Counted from the first letter of the stretch, positions 6,937-15,227 are shown. The stretch is DNA of 22,621 nucleotides from Anaerolineales bacterium (GCA_017882065.1 JADGQD010000008.1:1-22621); one strand, 5' to 3'. The notes: generated by a model from the sequence alone, not told the origin. Numbers and translations are program-made.

Positions 6937-8301
6937 TTAAGCCAGGTTCTTGAGCCGGTCTTTCAATTCGTCCCGGCGCTTCTCGTAGGCTTCTTTTGAA
7001 ATGTCGCCAGCTTTATTTTGATCATCGAGGGCGATGATGGCATCCATGATGCTTTCGCGATCGTCCCCGAGGGCATCTTCATCGCCTTCTACATCATCAC
7101 CTTCGAATTCCTCTTCCAGCTTTCTGAGTTTGCGGTCGCGCAGGAAGAGAAAGACGCCCAGGCCGATCAGTATCAAGCCCACAGCGCCCACTCCAATCAT
7201 CAACCATGTGCGCTGGTCCAGCACGAAACCGGCCTTGTCCCCTGGCATGCCGGAGATCGTCAAGGTCAGAGTGCTGCCCGAGGCCAGGCTGCTGGCTTGA
7301 TACAGGTGATAGGTTGTAACTGGTGTACCTGAAGAAGCTTGCGTACCACCATCGGTCAATTGGTCACTGCGGACTTTGACACCTTCTGGCACGATGATGG
7401 TTGCAGAAGAAACTGGCAGGCTGAACGGCTGGGCAAATACCAGGCGGTTGGTGTAAGGCAGCGTGAATGTGGCAATAATCCCATATTGCAGATCCGCGCC
7501 TGGCAATAAGGCAAAGCCATTCGCAGCGTTTAGTAACGGAGAACTGCTCTGGGCCAACTGATACTGTACACTTGCGGCGCCTTCGGGGATCTGAATGAAC
7601 GGTATACTGGTCCCGTCGCTGGGAACGATGACAGAATTCCCGCCAGAATTAATGATCACATAAAGCACCATTACCTGTACCTGTCCAGCGGTTGAAAAGT
7701 CGAATTGCAGGTGGGTCTGGGTGATGGTGAGAACATTCAGGTCGTCTGTCGTCTCGTAGATCGTTATCGGCAAATCAAACAGAAAAAGTGTCCCGTCGAA
7801 GGACGCGGGAACAGAATTATATGTAACGCCGTTGTAGTCCACTGTAACCAAGTAGACCGTTGTCGTATCCGCCGGGATGTTGGTAAACTCGTACTTTCCA
7901 TCAGGCAGGATGGGTGTCGTCAGGGTCTGCGCTACTTGTCCGGAGGTGGTGTTGTACAGCAGCAGGGTCGCAATTGTTCCATTGGGGATGGCAGCGCCGG
8001 AAGCAAGAGTCACCGTGCCGTCAAATACCAGCACATCGGCCTGAGCGGTGGGGCTGACCTCCACCATGGGAGTGGTCGAGTCTGTTGCGGCGGGAGTTGA
8101 TCCAGTGGTCGTGACGACCGATTCTGAGGTCGGTGTGGGCGTTGCTGTCGATGGAGGTTTTGGCGTCTGGGTGGCAGGGACGATCGTCGGTACGGAGGTC
8201 GGCGAAGCGTAGCCGGGTGGCGGGGTGATATCCTCGGCCAGCGAACAGCCAGCGAGAGCCAGGGCGAGTAAAACAACGAGAATAGTCAAGCGGAATTTCA
8301 T
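6937..8301 (-). CDS. Membrane-anchored lipoprotein of the ccm cluster, function unknown
   Basis: This 454-residue protein has a lipoprotein signal with lipobox LAGC (Cys19), then a low-complexity Pro/Thr/Ser linker (about residues 27-85). An extracytoplasmic beta-rich region follows, whose first part (FDGTVTLASGAAIPNGTIAT, then DGKYEFTNIPADT) resembles carboxypeptidase-regulatory-like or transthyretin-like domains. One transmembrane helix lies at about 367-388. The acidic cytoplasmic tail ends in a helical segment (MDAIIALDDQNKAGDISKEA) like SHOCT-type oligomerisation motifs and similar in pattern to the CcmI-like protein encoded next door. The start has AGGATCC upstream. Its place inside the ccm cluster suggests a role in apocytochrome handling or cluster assembly; this is inference. 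Confidence 0.85.
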   Translation of the reverse strand: MKFRLTILVVLLALALAGCSLAEDITPPPGYASPTSVPTIVPATQTPKPPSTATPTPTSESVVTTTGSTPAATDSTTPMVEVSPTAQADVLVFDGTVTLASGAAIPNGTIATLLLYNTTSGQVAQTLTTPILPDGKYEFTNIPADTTTVYLVTVDYNGVTYNSVPASFDGTLFLFDLPITIYETTDDLNVLTITQTHLQFDFSTAGQVQVMVLYVIINSGGNSVIVPSDGTSIPFIQIPEGAASVQYQLAQSSSPLLNAANGFALLPGADLQYGIIATFTLPYTNRLVFAQPFSLPVSSATIIVPEGVKVRSDQLTDGGTQASSGTPVTTYHLYQASSLASGSTLTLTISGMPGDKAGFVLDQRTWLMIGVGAVGLILIGLGVFLFLRDRKLRKLEEEFEGDDVEGDEDALGDDRESIMDAIIALDDQNKAGDISKEAYEKRRDELKDRLKNLA

Positions 8302-8383
8302 GAAGGATCCTTTTAAAATACGTGATAGCCAATCAAAAAAGTTCCTACAAAGGTGATAGAACGAATTTTTGAAGACTTCAGAA

Positions 8384-8872
8384 TTATTTCAATGTACTGC
8401 CACAAACTGGGCAGAAAACATCCGATTGCAGAACAGGTTTACCGCAATTGGGACAAAAACCGGCAGTCTTAACTTTCCGGCCGTTGCGGCGTTTGGCAAG
8501 CAGGTCTTCCAGATCGTCATCAGAAAGGGGGGCAGTGGGGTTGTTTGCGCTTTCGGCGCGCTGTCCTTTTCCGCCGGCCTGCCCAGCAGTGCCAGGGGTG
8601 AGGGTATCCAACTGGCGCAGCACCTCTGCACCTTTTTGGAGTAATACTGCGCGCTGGGCAGGGTAATCTTCCGCCGGGATTTTTCCGAGAGTCTGGTCGA
8701 AATCCAGTTCTTGCAGTGCGGTCAACAGGCTTTCGCGCTCAGCCAGCAGGAACGAAAGTTCGTGGCTGCTCTCTGGGGCACGGACGCGCCGCCGTTCGAA
8801 AAACGGACGGGTCACGAAGAGTACGATGAATGCGAGCACGATCAGAAGGAGGAAAATTGCAGCCGGTTCCAT
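8384..8872 (-). CDS. CcmI-like membrane protein with C-terminal zinc ribbon
   Basis: This 162-residue protein begins with one transmembrane helix (AAIFLLLIVLAFIVLFV, residues 4-20). Its segment ESLLTALQELDFDQTLGKIP, followed by AEDY, resembles the membrane-proximal part of CcmI (apocytochrome chaperone). Instead of the TPR domain of CcmI it ends in a zinc ribbon: CPNCG (Cys140/Cys143) and CPVCG (Cys154/Cys157). Since the zinc ribbon must bind metal, it is probably cytoplasmic. The ATG at 8872 has GGGGAG six to seven bases upstream and begins four bases after the thioredoxin gene stops. A CcmI function is inferred from pattern and context only. Confidence 0.75.
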   Translation of the reverse strand: MEPAAIFLLLIVLAFIVLFVTRPFFERRRVRAPESSHELSFLLAERESLLTALQELDFDQTLGKIPAEDYPAQRAVLLQKGAEVLRQLDTLTPGTAGQAGGKGQRAESANNPTAPLSDDDLEDLLAKRRNGRKVKTAGFCPNCGKPVLQSDVFCPVCGSTLK

Positions 8873-8876
8873 AATA

Positions 8877-9464
8877 TTATCTCCCCACCAGTAACGGATC
8901 GATGATTGCCTGGATTTCCGCCACGGATTGGAACGGTCCGATTTGGATGAAACGCAGGACACCCTGCTGGTCAACGACGTAGGTTTCCGGCACACCCAAA
9001 TTGCGGTTGAAAATTTGCGAAATGCGCGTCCCCATGTCGGGGCCGTTGGGATAACTCAGGTTGAATTCCGTCATATATTCACGTGCTTCCGGCTCGGTAT
9101 CCACGTAATCCACGCCCAGAAAAACCACCTGTCCCGTCTCTTCGTAGGAGCGCCAGGCAGTTTCCAAGTCCGCGGCTTCGGTCCTGCATGGCTGGCACCA
9201 GGACGCCCAGAAATTAATCACCACCACCTTGTCGCTCAGGTCGGAGAGCTTGACCTCTGAAGCGCCGTTGTATTCGTAACCGCTGAACAAAGTCAGCGTG
9301 AAATCGGGCACCGATGAGCCGATACTCAGAATTGGATTCTTGGCCTTCAACAGCCCGGCAGCCAGCAGACCGAGCAGACCCAGTAAGCCAATCCATACGA
9401 GTATCTGTGCCCAGAGGGGGACTCCGCGCTTCGGTGCAGGAGTAGTGTTCGGTTCTTGCGACAT
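8877..9464 (-). CDS. ccmG: Membrane-anchored TlpA/CcmG-type thiol-disulfide oxidoreductase
   Basis: This 195-residue protein has one N-terminal membrane anchor (WAQILVWIGLLGLLGLLAAG, residues 18-37) and an extracytoplasmic thioredoxin fold with WCQPC (Cys90/Cys93) and the cis-proline loop GVPET (Pro159). In System I, CcmG keeps apocytochrome CXXCH cysteines reduced before heme attachment. The SD AGGAGG lies eight bases upstream of the ATG. It sits between ccmH and the CcmI-like gene. It could equally be named ResA or TlpA; the ccm context favours CcmG. Confidence 0.92.
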   Translation of the reverse strand: MSQEPNTTPAPKRGVPLWAQILVWIGLLGLLGLLAAGLLKAKNPILSIGSSVPDFTLTLFSGYEYNGASEVKLSDLSDKVVVINFWASWCQPCRTEAADLETAWRSYEETGQVVFLGVDYVDTEPEAREYMTEFNLSYPNGPDMGTRISQIFNRNLGVPETYVVDQQGVLRFIQIGPFQSVAEIQAIIDPLLVGR

Positions 9465-9476
9465 TCTGCCAGCCTC

Positions 9477-10010
9477 CTAATTACGTTTCTTAAGTTCTTC
9501 TTCGAGGCGGGCGACGTACTCATCATCCACAGCGGTACCGGACCCTTCGGCAGGCTCAGGCCCCGACCCGGATGAGGACGAATGGTCTGCTCCCGTTATC
9601 GGTTCTTTTGTCAGCCTTTTCCAGGTCGTGAATGCCCGGAAGAGCAGGGTGACCCCGGCTAAAAATGCCACGGGCGGGACGACGTAAACCAGCCAATTAA
9701 TCCCCGTGCGGGGCGGCTCGGACAGGACGCGGGCTCCATAATAATCCACAAAATACTGCTTGATCTCTGCTTCCGATTTCCCTTCGGCCAGCATCTGGCG
9801 GATGAGCTCACGCCACTGGTGACAGGCCGTGGTCGGGCAAACATCCAGCGGGGTGTTCTCGCAGACCGGGCAGTATAATTGACGGGCGATGGCATTCACT
9901 TCATCATCGGAGGGCGTTGGCTGTTGGGCAGAGACCGCAATGGAGGGAATAAGGGTGGCTGCAAAAAGCTGGAAGAAAAAAATAAGAAGAAAGATGTTTT
10001 TTGTTTTCAT
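9477..10010 (-). CDS. ccmH: CcmH-type cytochrome c biogenesis protein
   Basis: This 177-residue protein has a signal peptide (IFLLIFFFQLFAATLIPSIA), then the CcmH/CycL/NrfF core with QLYCPVC (Cys47/Cys50), a second pair CPTTAC (Cys58/Cys63), and RQMLAEGKSEAEIKQYFVDY, followed by YGARVLSEPP and a C-terminal membrane helix. The thiol pair exchanges electrons with apocytochrome cysteines. Classical CcmH has LRCxxC and no second pair, so four cysteines here is a variant. The tail (SGSGPEPAEGSG) is encoded by a short dispersed repeat. Its ATG overlaps the ccmF stop by four bases (ATGA). Confidence 0.92.
   Translation of the reverse strand: MKTKNIFLLIFFFQLFAATLIPSIAVSAQQPTPSDDEVNAIARQLYCPVCENTPLDVCPTTACHQWRELIRQMLAEGKSEAEIKQYFVDYYGARVLSEPPRTGINWLVYVVPPVAFLAGVTLLFRAFTTWKRLTKEPITGADHSSSSGSGPEPAEGSGTAVDDEYVARLEEELKKRN
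9543..9562. repeat. Short dispersed palindromic element inside ccmH
   Basis: The sequence CCCTTCGGCAGGCTCAGGCC is a variant of the CCCTTCGAC-n-GCTCAGGG element, in inverse orientation to the copy in lpd at 1468-1490. It is translated in-frame as GPEPAEG, giving a low-complexity insertion in the cytoplasmic tail of CcmH. This type of in-gene repeat translation is widely seen; assignment is from pattern recognition, without a search. Confidence 0.5.
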
Positions 10011-12034
10011 ATTTTCCCTTCCCGCTTTTCATCCTCGCGTTCCGGCCATGCTGCCACCAGGAATCCGAAGATGAACATCAGGCTGCCGATCCATAGCCAG
10101 TTGACCAGTGGGTTATGATACACCTTAAAAGGTGCCTGTGCTGCCGAGACGTTCTCCCAGTTAACCAGCACAACATACAGATCATCTGCCAGGGTGGAGC
10201 GCACACCGGCGATCGTCATCGGCTGCCCGCTCGCCGTGTAATAGTCGTAGCGGGGATAGAGATTGCCCAGAAATTTATCGCCCCGGAAAACGCTGAGGGC
10301 GGCGCGCGTCACAATGCGCCCGTCCGTATATGGGAACTGTGCCAACGAGTCAAAGCGGAGGGTATATCCGGCAATCTGGATGTCTTCACCAACCGCCAGC
10401 GTTTTTTGCGTGGTGGTCTGGTAAAGTTCTATACCCAGGATGCCGATGGCCATTACTACCATGCTGAGATGGATCAGATAACCGCCATAACGGCGGTGAT
10501 TGCGCCCGGCCAATTGCCAGAGGGCGACCAGGAAATTCACTTTTTGCTTTTTTTGTTGGGACCGCACCCCGCGCCAGAACTCAAACAGTGTCACGAAGAT
10601 CACGAACGCCACCAGTGTGAACCCGACCAGCGCAATCCAGTTGTGCACCCCCAGGATGGCCAATACCACTGGGACGATAGCTGAAGGGATGGATGGCTTC
10701 CACAGGGCGCGTCCCAATGTCTTGTATGTGGATCTCCCCCAGGCCGAAAGCGGGGCGATACCCATTAAAGCCAACAACGCACCGAACAACGGTCCGTTGG
10801 CACGCAGGTAGAACGGCGGTCCGACAGTCACTTTTTGACCCGTCACCAGTTCCGAGATCAAGGGGAAGATCACTCCCCAGAAACAGACGATCAGAACGCC
10901 CATGAAAAGTAGATTATTAAGCAGGAAAAGTGCCTCGCGCGAAAACAACGATTTCATCTCGACCTCGGCCCGCAGGTCTTTCCAACGATAAATTAACAGG
11001 GCAACCGAAGTGACGAAGGTGATGCCAATAAAGGCAAAGAACATCGGGCCGATGGCGCTTTGAGAGAAAGCGTGGACCGAAGAAAGCACCCCGGAACGGG
11101 TGAGAAAGGTGCCGAAGATGACCAGGGCATAGGTCAAGATGATAAGCAGCATGTTCCATTGTTTAAACATACCGCGCTTTTCCTGGATCATGACCGAGTG
11201 CAGGAAAGCCGTCCCGGTCAACCAGGGCATAAGAGCGGAAATTTCGACCGGGTCCCAGCCCCAGTAACCTCCCCAACCAAGCACATCGTAGGCCCAGCGC
11301 ATCCCCAGCACCAGGCCGAGAGACAGGAACAGCCAGGCGACCAACGTCCAGCGGCGGGTGAGACGAATCCAGCGGTCGTCCGAGCGGCCAGTAACCAGGG
11401 CGGCGATGGCAAAGGCGTAGGGGATGACAAAAGCGACAAAGCCCAGGTACAGCATGGGCGGGTGGATGATCATGCCGGGATGGCGCAGGAGCGGGTTTAG
11501 ACCCTGTCCATCCGCGGGAGTAATGGGAACAGCTCCGGCAGGCGCGAACATGCGCGGCACAAAATCGCCTCCAGTGGTTTGCCACCAGCGCGCAAAAGGG
11601 TTCTCGTAGAGAATTGTCAATGACAGGAAAAAGGCCAGCGTAACCGAAGTCACCACGATGACCCAGGGCAGCAGTTCGCGGTCGCGCTCCCACTTGCGTA
11701 AGGTAACGGCCGAGGCGAAGGCTGACATCAGCCACGACCACAGGACGAGCGACCCGGCCTGTCCGCCCCACAGGGCGGTGAGCTTGAGATAGAACGGCAT
11801 GTCGTTGCTTGTCACCGAGTAGACATATTGGAGTTCATAATGTCCTGTGACGAGCAGGTAAGCGAGCATCAAGGTTGCCAGTGAGATAAGCGGGAAGGTT
11901 AATTGCATGGCACGCCGGGCGGCTTCCACCCAGCGGTCAGACTTGTCAAAGTATCCCACAACTGCCGCACCCACGCTAAAAAGTGCCAGCAGGAATGTCA
12001 GCACGAACACGCCAAAGCCGGATTGTGCAAGCAT
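10007..12034 (-). CDS. ccmF: Cytochrome c heme lyase subunit CcmF
   Basis: This 675-residue polytopic protein is the System I heme ligase core that attaches heme from CcmE to apocytochromes. It has the WWD motif WGGYWGWDPVE (residues 254-264), the CcmF motif LWGGQAGSLVLW (88-99), and conserved histidines in TGHYELQYV (His65), HPPMLYLG (His191), FLHSVM (His279) and SVHAF (His321). A large extracytoplasmic domain (about 540-640) precedes the last helix. Length is normal. The ATG has AGGAGCCTTC upstream and lies 152 bases after ccmE. A 15-codon frame with its own SD lies in that gap. Confidence 0.97.
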   Translation of the reverse strand: MLAQSGFGVFVLTFLLALFSVGAAVVGYFDKSDRWVEAARRAMQLTFPLISLATLMLAYLLVTGHYELQYVYSVTSNDMPFYLKLTALWGGQAGSLVLWSWLMSAFASAVTLRKWERDRELLPWVIVVTSVTLAFFLSLTILYENPFARWWQTTGGDFVPRMFAPAGAVPITPADGQGLNPLLRHPGMIIHPPMLYLGFVAFVIPYAFAIAALVTGRSDDRWIRLTRRWTLVAWLFLSLGLVLGMRWAYDVLGWGGYWGWDPVEISALMPWLTGTAFLHSVMIQEKRGMFKQWNMLLIILTYALVIFGTFLTRSGVLSSVHAFSQSAIGPMFFAFIGITFVTSVALLIYRWKDLRAEVEMKSLFSREALFLLNNLLFMGVLIVCFWGVIFPLISELVTGQKVTVGPPFYLRANGPLFGALLALMGIAPLSAWGRSTYKTLGRALWKPSIPSAIVPVVLAILGVHNWIALVGFTLVAFVIFVTLFEFWRGVRSQQKKQKVNFLVALWQLAGRNHRRYGGYLIHLSMVVMAIGILGIELYQTTTQKTLAVGEDIQIAGYTLRFDSLAQFPYTDGRIVTRAALSVFRGDKFLGNLYPRYDYYTASGQPMTIAGVRSTLADDLYVVLVNWENVSAAQAPFKVYHNPLVNWLWIGSLMFIFGFLVAAWPEREDEKREGKI

Positions 12035-12186
12035 GAAGGCTCCTAGTATTTTATTTGTGAGCAGGCTGGTGCTGATACTGGTTCTTGCATAAATCCATGA
12101 ACTTTCCTTAATCGACGGGCTCTATAATAACGGGATATTGGTTCAGGTATTTACGCAGTACCCTGTAAATCCATGATACCAACGGG

Positions 12187-12699
12187 CTAATTCCCGTTGA
12201 CGACCTGGCTGGGAATGGCTTCCTGGTATTTGGTGGGGCATTTGAGCAAAAGTTCATCAGCATAGAAGATGCCATCCTCACCCAGATGACCGGTGACGAT
12301 CGCCTGTGCCTCGTCACGCAGCAAGTCGGGTTTCGGGCCGTTATAGACAATCGTCAGCCTCGCCCGCATCGGGTCCGTGACCGCTTTGTGCAGCACGGCA
12401 GCCAGTCCGCCGCCCATCTCTATGGCGGCGTTATCACCGGGAACGTGGGCAATCTCAAAAGTCAAATTCATCGTCTGCGGGTCGTAATGGATGCTATCAC
12501 CAATCACTGCACCGGAGATGCGCAGACTGCGGTCAACCAGGCTGTTGCCTTTTGATTTTAATTCATTCACTGTCATAAAAAATTCGGCATTGGCCTGCGT
12601 GGCCGAAACGATAAGATATATCACTGCTGCCAAAATAAGCAGACCGCCCACAATGAATTTCGCGCGGCCTTGGATACCAGTTTGTAGGGATTTCTGCAT
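12187..12699 (-). CDS. ccmE: Heme chaperone CcmE, CXXXY variant
   Basis: This 170-residue protein has one N-terminal membrane anchor (FIVGGLLILAAVIYLIVSA, residues 15-33) and the OB-fold core of CcmE, seen in YFMTVNEL-like, RISGAVIGDSI and LTIVYNGPKPDLLRDEAQAI segments. Classical CcmE binds heme covalently through His in a HxxxY motif near the C-terminus. Here the corresponding motif is LLLKCPTKYQE: Cys154 replaces His and Tyr158 is kept (CXXXY). This variant is known from the System I* form in archaea and some bacteria. SD GGAGG lies six bases before the ATG. First gene of the ccm cluster, 90 bases after the response regulator gene. Confidence 0.95.
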   Translation of the reverse strand: MQKSLQTGIQGRAKFIVGGLLILAAVIYLIVSATQANAEFFMTVNELKSKGNSLVDRSLRISGAVIGDSIHYDPQTMNLTFEIAHVPGDNAAIEMGGGLAAVLHKAVTDPMRARLTIVYNGPKPDLLRDEAQAIVTGHLGEDGIFYADELLLKCPTKYQEAIPSQVVNGN

Positions 12700-12789
12700 T
12701 TCATACCTCCAAATTTCCTTCTCTCAAGTCCAAGGTAATTATCCATATGTAGATTAATGTAAGGTGAGAATGTGAAAGATTCAACAAAA

Positions 12790-13482
12790 TCAATGCAACT
12801 GAACTAACCCGGTGCGAATGGCGAATTTAACCAGTTCGGTGCGAGAGTGCATATTGAGTTTGTGCATAATACGTTCCCGATGGCGGGCAATCGTCTTAGG
12901 GCTGAGACCGAGCTGCTGCCCAATCTGCTGGTTATTCAACCCATTTGCCACCAGTTCAAGGACCTGGCGCTCGCGCAAGCTGAGCACATCCAACCCGATA
13001 ATATTCGTCTCCTCCACTTCTGCCGCGACCGATGGCTGCGTCGCAGACTGGTGTGCCAGGCGCTGGTAATCTTCAAGCAACCAGCGCGCCAGGGCAGGCT
13101 GGAGAAAAACATTACCGGCGTAAATCGTATGGATGGCTGCGATGAGATCATCCCCGGCGGCTTGTTTGGTGATGTAGCCGGATGCGCCTGCGGCCAACAT
13201 CTGCATGAAATACTGTTTATCATCGTGGACGGTTAAGGCCAGGATCAGGCATTTCGGACACAGGACGCGCAGTCGCCGGGTAGCCTCCAATCCATCAACG
13301 CCGGGCATGGTTATGTCCATCAAGATTACGTCTGGTTGCGTTGTCATGGCGCGGCTGACGGCTTCTTCTCCATCACTGGCTTCTGCCACGACGTCGAAAT
13401 CCTCCTGAGTCTGCAGGAAGGTCTTTAAGCCGACGCGTACAACCTGATGATCATCCACGAGCATTAAACGTATTTTTTTCAT
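12790..13482 (-). CDS. NarL/FixJ-type response regulator
   Basis: This 230-residue regulator has an N-terminal receiver domain with the acidic pair Asp10/Asp11, phosphoacceptor Asp56 in ILMDITMPG, Thr84 and Lys106, and a C-terminal LuxR-type helix-turn-helix (about 165-225: LSLRERQVLELVANGLNNQQ, then IGQQLGLSPKTIARHRERIM). It would be phosphorylated by the kinase encoded 24 bases upstream. SD AAAGGAAG precedes the ATG. It lies directly upstream of ccmE on the same strand, so it may be co-transcribed with the ccm cluster or control it. Signal and target genes are not shown by the sequence. Confidence 0.95.
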   Translation of the reverse strand: MKKIRLMLVDDHQVVRVGLKTFLQTQEDFDVVAEASDGEEAVSRAMTTQPDVILMDITMPGVDGLEATRRLRVLCPKCLILALTVHDDKQYFMQMLAAGASGYITKQAAGDDLIAAIHTIYAGNVFLQPALARWLLEDYQRLAHQSATQPSVAAEVEETNIIGLDVLSLRERQVLELVANGLNNQQIGQQLGLSPKTIARHRERIMHKLNMHSRTELVKFAIRTGLVQLH

Positions 13483-13506
13483 GCTTATTCTTCCTTTGAC
13501 TAGTGA

Positions 13507-14994
13507 CTAGGGGAGGATATCAAAGACAGGGACTGCAACTTCGACAATCGTTCCTTTACCCGGCTCCGATTCGATGATTAACTGGCCGCCAACCGATTCG
13601 ATCCGCTCCCGCATCCCGGCCAGACCCCAACCACGCGGCGGGGCAAATGATTGCACGGGGTTAAAACCGATGCCGGAATCTTCAATCTTCAGAGTGATCT
13701 CCTGAGATTGATAAACCAATAAAATCCGAGCCTGCCGGACTTGAGCATGACGGACTACATTATGTAATGCTTCCTGCGCCACTCGAAAAAGAACGGTTTC
13801 AATGACGGTATCGAGCCGCCGCGCTTTTCCTTGAATATCCATTGAAACATCCAATCCTGCCGATACACTATCATCCTTGAGGTATTCCAGAGCAGAGATC
13901 AAGCCAAGATCGTCCAATTGGGCCGGGCGGAGATCGTGGACCAAACGGTAGAGTCCCTGCGACATCTGTTTGCAGAGCACCTGCAAACGGTCAACAAGGT
14001 TTTTGACTTCAGAGCGATCACAAACTACGGTCTGTAATGTAGCCAGGTCGAGGGAAAATGCCGTCAAAACCTGGGATGTTTCATCATGGAGCTCACGAGC
14101 AATGCGAGTTCGTTCCTCCTCCTGCGCCCGCACGGTGTGCCGAAGCAATTCGCGCCTAAGCGCTTCCCGCTCGGTTAATTCGTTTTGGATACGTTCCAGT
14201 GCATCCAACCGAGCCTGTTGTGCAGAGAGTAACTGTAGCTGCCTTTCCTTCTCAACAATCTGCGTGGCTCGCAACAAGCTGAGCGTGATGAGCACAGCCA
14301 GTAGAGCCCTCAAGACTTGAATGGGGAAACCAGTAAATGTCCGAAAAACGGTCGAGTTCAGGTCACGGGCCGGGAACATGTCAATCGCGGGGACGAATAA
14401 TTGCGTCAGGCCATACAATCCAAACCCGATGGCTGCCCAGGTAAGGAAAACCATCACCCGCCTCCGACCACCGGTCAGAGCACTGAGCGCTTCAGCTCGT
14501 AGGGCCAGAGCAGCCAGAAACGCGGCAGGAACTGCCAGTAGGTAACGGGTCAGTACATCAAATACGTTCACTAAAAGGGTGGTACCTGTACGGTACGTAA
14601 ATACAGCGCTTGCCAAGATTCCGAGTCCATAGACTGCCAGCGCACTCCAACCGGCATAGGCGGATGCGCCTGGTTTCAACGGATGTACGCGCAGGGTTAA
14701 GATGCCATAAACCAAAAGGAAAAAAAACGACGTTGCCAGCATTCCAAGCCGCAGCCAAAGAAGCCAGGCAGGCAATTGCAATCCCCCCGCAACAGGCTGC
14801 AGCAAATATGAATCGAGCCATTCATGCGCACCATGGAGCATGCCAAAAGCAGCCAGCGGGCGGAGGAGGCGCGCCTCTGCCAGGGCGGGGGAGCGCTCGG
14901 ATTCCAGTGCCAGTGTGAGCCCCATGCCAAAAAAGGCTAGGCCATATGCAAAATAGACCACAAGCAAAACTAGATCGAAGGATTGACCGGCCAT
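13507..14994 (-). CDS. Membrane-bound sensor histidine kinase (HisKA_3 / NarX-type)
   Basis: This 495-residue kinase has an N-terminal half with about seven hydrophobic segments (residues 7-240) and no recognised ligand domain. A short coiled coil follows (245-295), then the HisKA_3 dimerisation box RIARELHDETSQVL with phospho-accepting His303, and a HATPase domain with the N box (HNVVRHA, Asn412), DSGIGF (439-444) and GWGLAGM. The membrane sensor includes GMLHGAHEWLD (His54, His57), which could bind a ligand, but that is speculative. It pairs with the response regulator immediately downstream. It is transcribed divergently from the cytochrome operon. Confidence 0.93.
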   Translation of the reverse strand: MAGQSFDLVLLVVYFAYGLAFFGMGLTLALESERSPALAEARLLRPLAAFGMLHGAHEWLDSYLLQPVAGGLQLPAWLLWLRLGMLATSFFFLLVYGILTLRVHPLKPGASAYAGWSALAVYGLGILASAVFTYRTGTTLLVNVFDVLTRYLLAVPAAFLAALALRAEALSALTGGRRRVMVFLTWAAIGFGLYGLTQLFVPAIDMFPARDLNSTVFRTFTGFPIQVLRALLAVLITLSLLRATQIVEKERQLQLLSAQQARLDALERIQNELTEREALRRELLRHTVRAQEEERTRIARELHDETSQVLTAFSLDLATLQTVVCDRSEVKNLVDRLQVLCKQMSQGLYRLVHDLRPAQLDDLGLISALEYLKDDSVSAGLDVSMDIQGKARRLDTVIETVLFRVAQEALHNVVRHAQVRQARILLVYQSQEITLKIEDSGIGFNPVQSFAPPRGWGLAGMRERIESVGGQLIIESEPGKGTIVEVAVPVFDILP

Positions 14995-15064
14995 ATATCT
15001 TTACTCATTGGGTATTTTACACCAACATTGGTTTTTTATTTGTGCATATTATCACGGATAGATA

Positions 15065-15078
15065 GTGACAAAAATCAC
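15065..15078. promoter_or_regulatory. CRP/FNR-family-like operator (GTGA-N6-TCAC)
   Basis: The half sites GTGA and TCAC are separated by six bases (CAAAAA) in perfect dyad symmetry, the core of the CRP-type recognition sequence also bound by several CRP/FNR relatives in respiratory control. It lies 70-85 bases upstream of the divergent kinase start codon and about 560 bases before the first cytochrome gene. A chance match to eight fixed bases is possible. Confidence 0.4.
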
Positions 15079-15170
15079 GTTAGTTTGTCTCATTTTTCAC
15101 TTGATTTTATTCATTATTGGGGTTATAAACCCAACAATTGGTATCATGTCCCCATCGGAAATTGGGGCAT

Positions 15171-15227
15171 TAATCCTGTAAAGCAGGTGTTGCTCAACCC
15201 GATAAATTTAATTTATCCTGTTAAGCA
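15171..15227. promoter_or_regulatory. Direct repeat pair with internal palindrome (operator-like)
   Basis: TAATCCTGTAAAGCA (15171-15185) and TTATCCTGTTAAGCA (15213-15227) agree at 13 of 15 bases and start exactly 42 bases apart, four helical turns. Between and overlapping them is the perfect 7-bp palindrome GATAAAT-TTA-ATTTATC (15201-15217). Same-face spacing suggests binding sites for a transcription factor, possibly the NarL-type regulator encoded nearby. Confidence 0.4.

Noticed and set aside
6300..6953. Plus-strand frame of 217 codons opposite ccmA
   Set aside because: Antisense shadow of an ABC ATPase gene with all its motifs in the other strand.
12108..12350. Minus-strand frame downstream of and overlapping ccmE in another phase
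   Set aside because: Overlaps the conserved C-terminal part of ccmE; the residues are Arg/Ser/Pro-rich with no signal.
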